Shown one piece after another: positions 62,080 through 64,000 of a DNA stretch of 64,000 nucleotides. A program made the position numbers and the translations under genes. Position 1 is the stretch's first letter, and each line of letters starts with the position of its first letter. The notes beneath the pieces were generated by a model. It worked only from the letters and a program-made list of their open reading frames with translations. It made no database searches and had not been told where the DNA came from. Source of the DNA: AP-15 sp963812675 (GTDB lineage Bacteria > Pseudomonadota > Alphaproteobacteria > ATCC43930 > CGMCC-115725); NCBI GenBank assembly GCA_963812675.1, contig CAWEWR010000009.1:7116-71115 (forward strand), written 5' to 3'.

Positions 62080-62841
62080 TTACCCGGCCGGGAAAACCTC
62101 GCCGACGGCGATGCGCCGGCATTCCCCCGCGCAGTCGAGCAATAGGTTTCCTTCGTGATCGATATCGAGAAAGCGGCCGCACAAAGCGAGGGCATCGAGG
62201 CGGGCCCGGATCGGCTCGCCGCGAGCGATCGCCGCGGCCGCCAACCAGGATGCGCGAACCGGCGCAAAGCCCTCTGCGCGCCAGCGCGTATTCCACGATC
62301 CGAAATGCTCCGCGAACTCCTCGAGCATCACCTCTGGCATAACCTCGCCCAAGCCTTCTTCCATAACGGAGCTCGCGGGGAATTCCGTTCCCGGAGGCGA
62401 AGCTATCAGGTTGACCCCGACGCCGACCACGACAAAGCTGAGCTTCTCGGACCCGACCGTCTCGCATTCCAAAAGAACACCGGCAATTTTACGGCCGTTC
62501 AACAGCACATCGTTCGGCCATTTATACGCTAGTCGCTCAATTCGCGGCAGTATTGCACGAAGCGCGCCTCCCACCGCCAAGGCCGCAACAAAGCCAAGCT
62601 GTGCCGCCCTGCCTATTGGGCAGTCGGGCCGCAAAATCAGCGAAAGATAGAGATTGCCTCGCGGCGAGCTCCACGCGCGCCCGCGACGCCCGTGACCGGC
62701 GCTCTGCTCTAGCGCCCATACGAGGGTACCTTCTTCCGCGCCATCACGAGCCAGATGCTTTGCCTCGTCGTTTGTACTCCCGATCGAGTCGTAACAACGT
62801 AGCCGATAGCCTGGCGGCAGCTTCGGCTGCCTTTCGGTCAT
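62080..62841 (-). CDS. birA: biotin--[acetyl-CoA-carboxylase] ligase
   Basis: A 253-residue ligase that attaches biotin to the carboxyl carrier protein. GSTNDEAK near 20, the biotinyl-AMP loop AGHGRRGRAWSSPRGNLYLS near 48-67, YKWPNDVLLNGRKIAGVLLE near 107 and the small C-terminal SH3-like domain. There is no N-terminal helix-turn-helix, so it is a group I enzyme without repressor function. ATG 62841 overlaps the nuoN stop by four bases. Confidence 0.94.
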   Translation of the reverse strand: MTERQPKLPPGYRLRCYDSIGSTNDEAKHLARDGAEEGTLVWALEQSAGHGRRGRAWSSPRGNLYLSLILRPDCPIGRAAQLGFVAALAVGGALRAILPRIERLAYKWPNDVLLNGRKIAGVLLECETVGSEKLSFVVVGVGVNLIASPPGTEFPASSVMEEGLGEVMPEVMLEEFAEHFGSWNTRWRAEGFAPVRASWLAAAAIARGEPIRARLDALALCGRFLDIDHEGNLLLDCAGECRRIAVGEVFPAG

Positions 62842-64000
62842 CGGGCAAAGAGCGCCGCAGCGGCGGCTTCGGCACCGCCGACGATCGGACCGGGAAGGAT
62901 GAAGAAGAACAACGTGACCACGGCGGTGACGAACAGCACAGCTTTGAGCTCGGCGGTCAATGGCCGGTCGAAAGCGCCGACCGGCTCATCGAAATACATG
63001 ACCTTGACGACCCGGAGATAGTAAAACGCGGAGACGACGCTGGTCACGACCCCGATGACGGCCAGCCCGGCGAGCTTGGCATCGATGGCGGCGAGAAAAA
63101 CATAGAGCTTGGCGAAGAAGCCTGCCGTCGGCGGTATCCCGCTCAAGGCGAACATGAAGATCGCCAAGGCCAGTGCGAGCCCGGGCTGGGATCGCGACAA
63201 CCCGGCGAGATCCGAAATCCCCTCGAGCATGCGACCGCCCCGGCGCATGCACAGGATCACAGCCCAAGTGCCGACCGTCATAAAGAGATAGATCGCCATA
63301 TAGACCAGCACACCGCGTATGCCGGCCGCCGTGCCGGTCGCGAGTCCGATCAGCGCATAGCCGACATGGCCGATCGAGCTGTAGGCCATCAGGCGCTTGA
63401 TGCTTTCTTGGGCGATGGCGGCGACCGCGCCCAGCACCATCGAGGCGATCGACAGAAAGACGATGACCTGACGCCATTCGCCGAGCAGCGGACCGAACGG
63501 CTCGATCATAAAGCGAATAAAGAGGGCGAGTGCGGCGATCTTCGGCGCTACCGCGAAAAAAGCCGTCACCGGGGTCGGTGCGCCCTCGTAGACATCGGGC
63601 GTCCACATATGGAAGGGCACCGCCGAGACTTTGAAGGCTAGGCCGACGACGACGAAGACGAGGCCGATCAGGACACCGGGTGAAGGCGCCGCCCCGCCGG
63701 CCACCAGCGCGGCGATCTCGCTAAATGCGGTGGTACCGGTAAACCCGTAGATCAGCGAAGCGCCGTACAGCAGCATTCCCGACGACAGCGCGCCGAGGAC
63801 GAAATATTTGAGCCCGGCTTCGCTCGATCGGGTCGAATCCCGATTGAAAGCGGCGACGACATAAAGCGCCAAATTCTGCAACTCTAGGCCGACATAAAGG
63901 GTAATCAGGTCATTCGCCGAGATCATGACCATCATCCCGGTCGTCGCCAGCAGCACGAGCACCGGGAACTCGAACCGGGCGATCCCCTGATCCTCGTTGT
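62838..64000 (-). CDS. nuoN: NADH-quinone oxidoreductase subunit N (partial)
   Basis: Membrane subunit of respiratory complex I with a proton-pumping antiporter fold. The 5' end lies beyond the right edge; about 387 codons are present. ELQNLALYVVAAF, LKYFVLGALSSGMLLYG, the lysine-containing FKVSAVPFHMWTPDVYEGAPTP loop and ESIKRLMAYSSIGHVGY are conserved NuoN text. At least ten membrane helices are visible. It is the last nuo gene, followed without gap by birA. Confidence 0.95.
   Translation of the reverse strand, partial: NEDQGIARFEFPVLVLLATTGMMVMISANDLITLYVGLELQNLALYVVAAFNRDSTRSSEAGLKYFVLGALSSGMLLYGASLIYGFTGTTAFSEIAALVAGGAAPSPGVLIGLVFVVVGLAFKVSAVPFHMWTPDVYEGAPTPVTAFFAVAPKIAALALFIRFMIEPFGPLLGEWRQVIVFLSIASMVLGAVAAIAQESIKRLMAYSSIGHVGYALIGLATGTAAGIRGVLVYMAIYLFMTVGTWAVILCMRRGGRMLEGISDLAGLSRSQPGLALALAIFMFALSGIPPTAGFFAKLYVFLAAIDAKLAGLAVIGVVTSVVSAFYYLRVVKVMYFDEPVGAFDRPLTAELKAVLFVTAVVTLFFFILPGPIVGGAEAAAAALFAR

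Overview
The window is high-GC alphaproteobacterial chromosome. The best taxonomic hint is gene order. The run nuoN-birA-coaX-rnj-mce-DUF1467 at the right end, the rpsF-rpsR-DUF2232-rplI-dnaB block and the phaB-phaA pair are, as I recall, typical of Rhodospirillales-like Alphaproteobacteria. No rRNA, tRNA, CRISPR array, prophage or intact insertion sequence was recognised.

Layout. 0.2-3.1 kb: a small secreted protein with atypical codon use, an orphan ABC-type binding protein between two imperfect direct repeats, and a ketopantoate-reductase-like enzyme. 3.3-16.4 kb: housekeeping core with rnd (+); dnaB, cfa, rplI, DUF2232, rpsR and rpsF (-); then, divergently, fabD-fabG-acpP-fabF-mltG-yicC-gmk (+). 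16.5-26.3 kb: a secreted phosphodiesterase, then the outer-membrane biogenesis run lptF-lptG-lptD-surA-pdxA-rsmA, transcribed leftward with several stop/start overlaps. 26.6-36.7 kb: accessory zone with a class III CoA-transferase opposite an FAD oxidoreductase, an L,D-transpeptidase, polyhydroxybutyrate genes phaB/phaA, two tail-to-tail VapBC modules (one toxin truncated), a sulfatase, and three decayed genes (alpha/beta hydrolase, HicB-like, DUF559). 36.7-43.3 kb: ygfZ, then a tightly overlapping rightward operon of four glycosyltransferases and an asparagine synthase, probably for surface glycan or LPS core. 43.3-55.4 kb: porin, RTX-type repeat protein with its own terminator, molybdopterin oxidoreductase plus acetate kinase, a large GH63-like glycosidase, two membrane proteins (one a K+-channel-like protein) and two small envelope proteins. 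55.4-58.3 kb: a RiPP locus of the GRRM/GrrA type. 58.3-64.0 kb: tag, DUF1467, mce, rnj, coaX, birA and partial nuoN.

The most interesting system is the RiPP locus. Two different precursor peptides share a leader (signal-peptide-like segment and an LAWGNWW junction) and end in tandem Trp-x-Asn motifs, seven in one and eight in the other. A radical SAM/SPASM enzyme follows directly, and then a secreted protein of unknown function. By analogy with cyclophane-forming radical SAM enzymes, each W-x-N is a candidate three-residue cyclophane.

The window also shows genome erosion by small repeats. A 136-bp element with CCCTCACCC/GGGTGAGGG ends occurs twice and sits at the 5' ends of two genes. A related palindrome supplies the C-terminal tail of one glycosyltransferase. 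A 14-bp duplication has shifted the frame of a DUF559 gene, and a vapC lost its 3' half exactly where it meets the opposing vapC. All functional calls are by eye from sequence motifs and family knowledge; no search was run.
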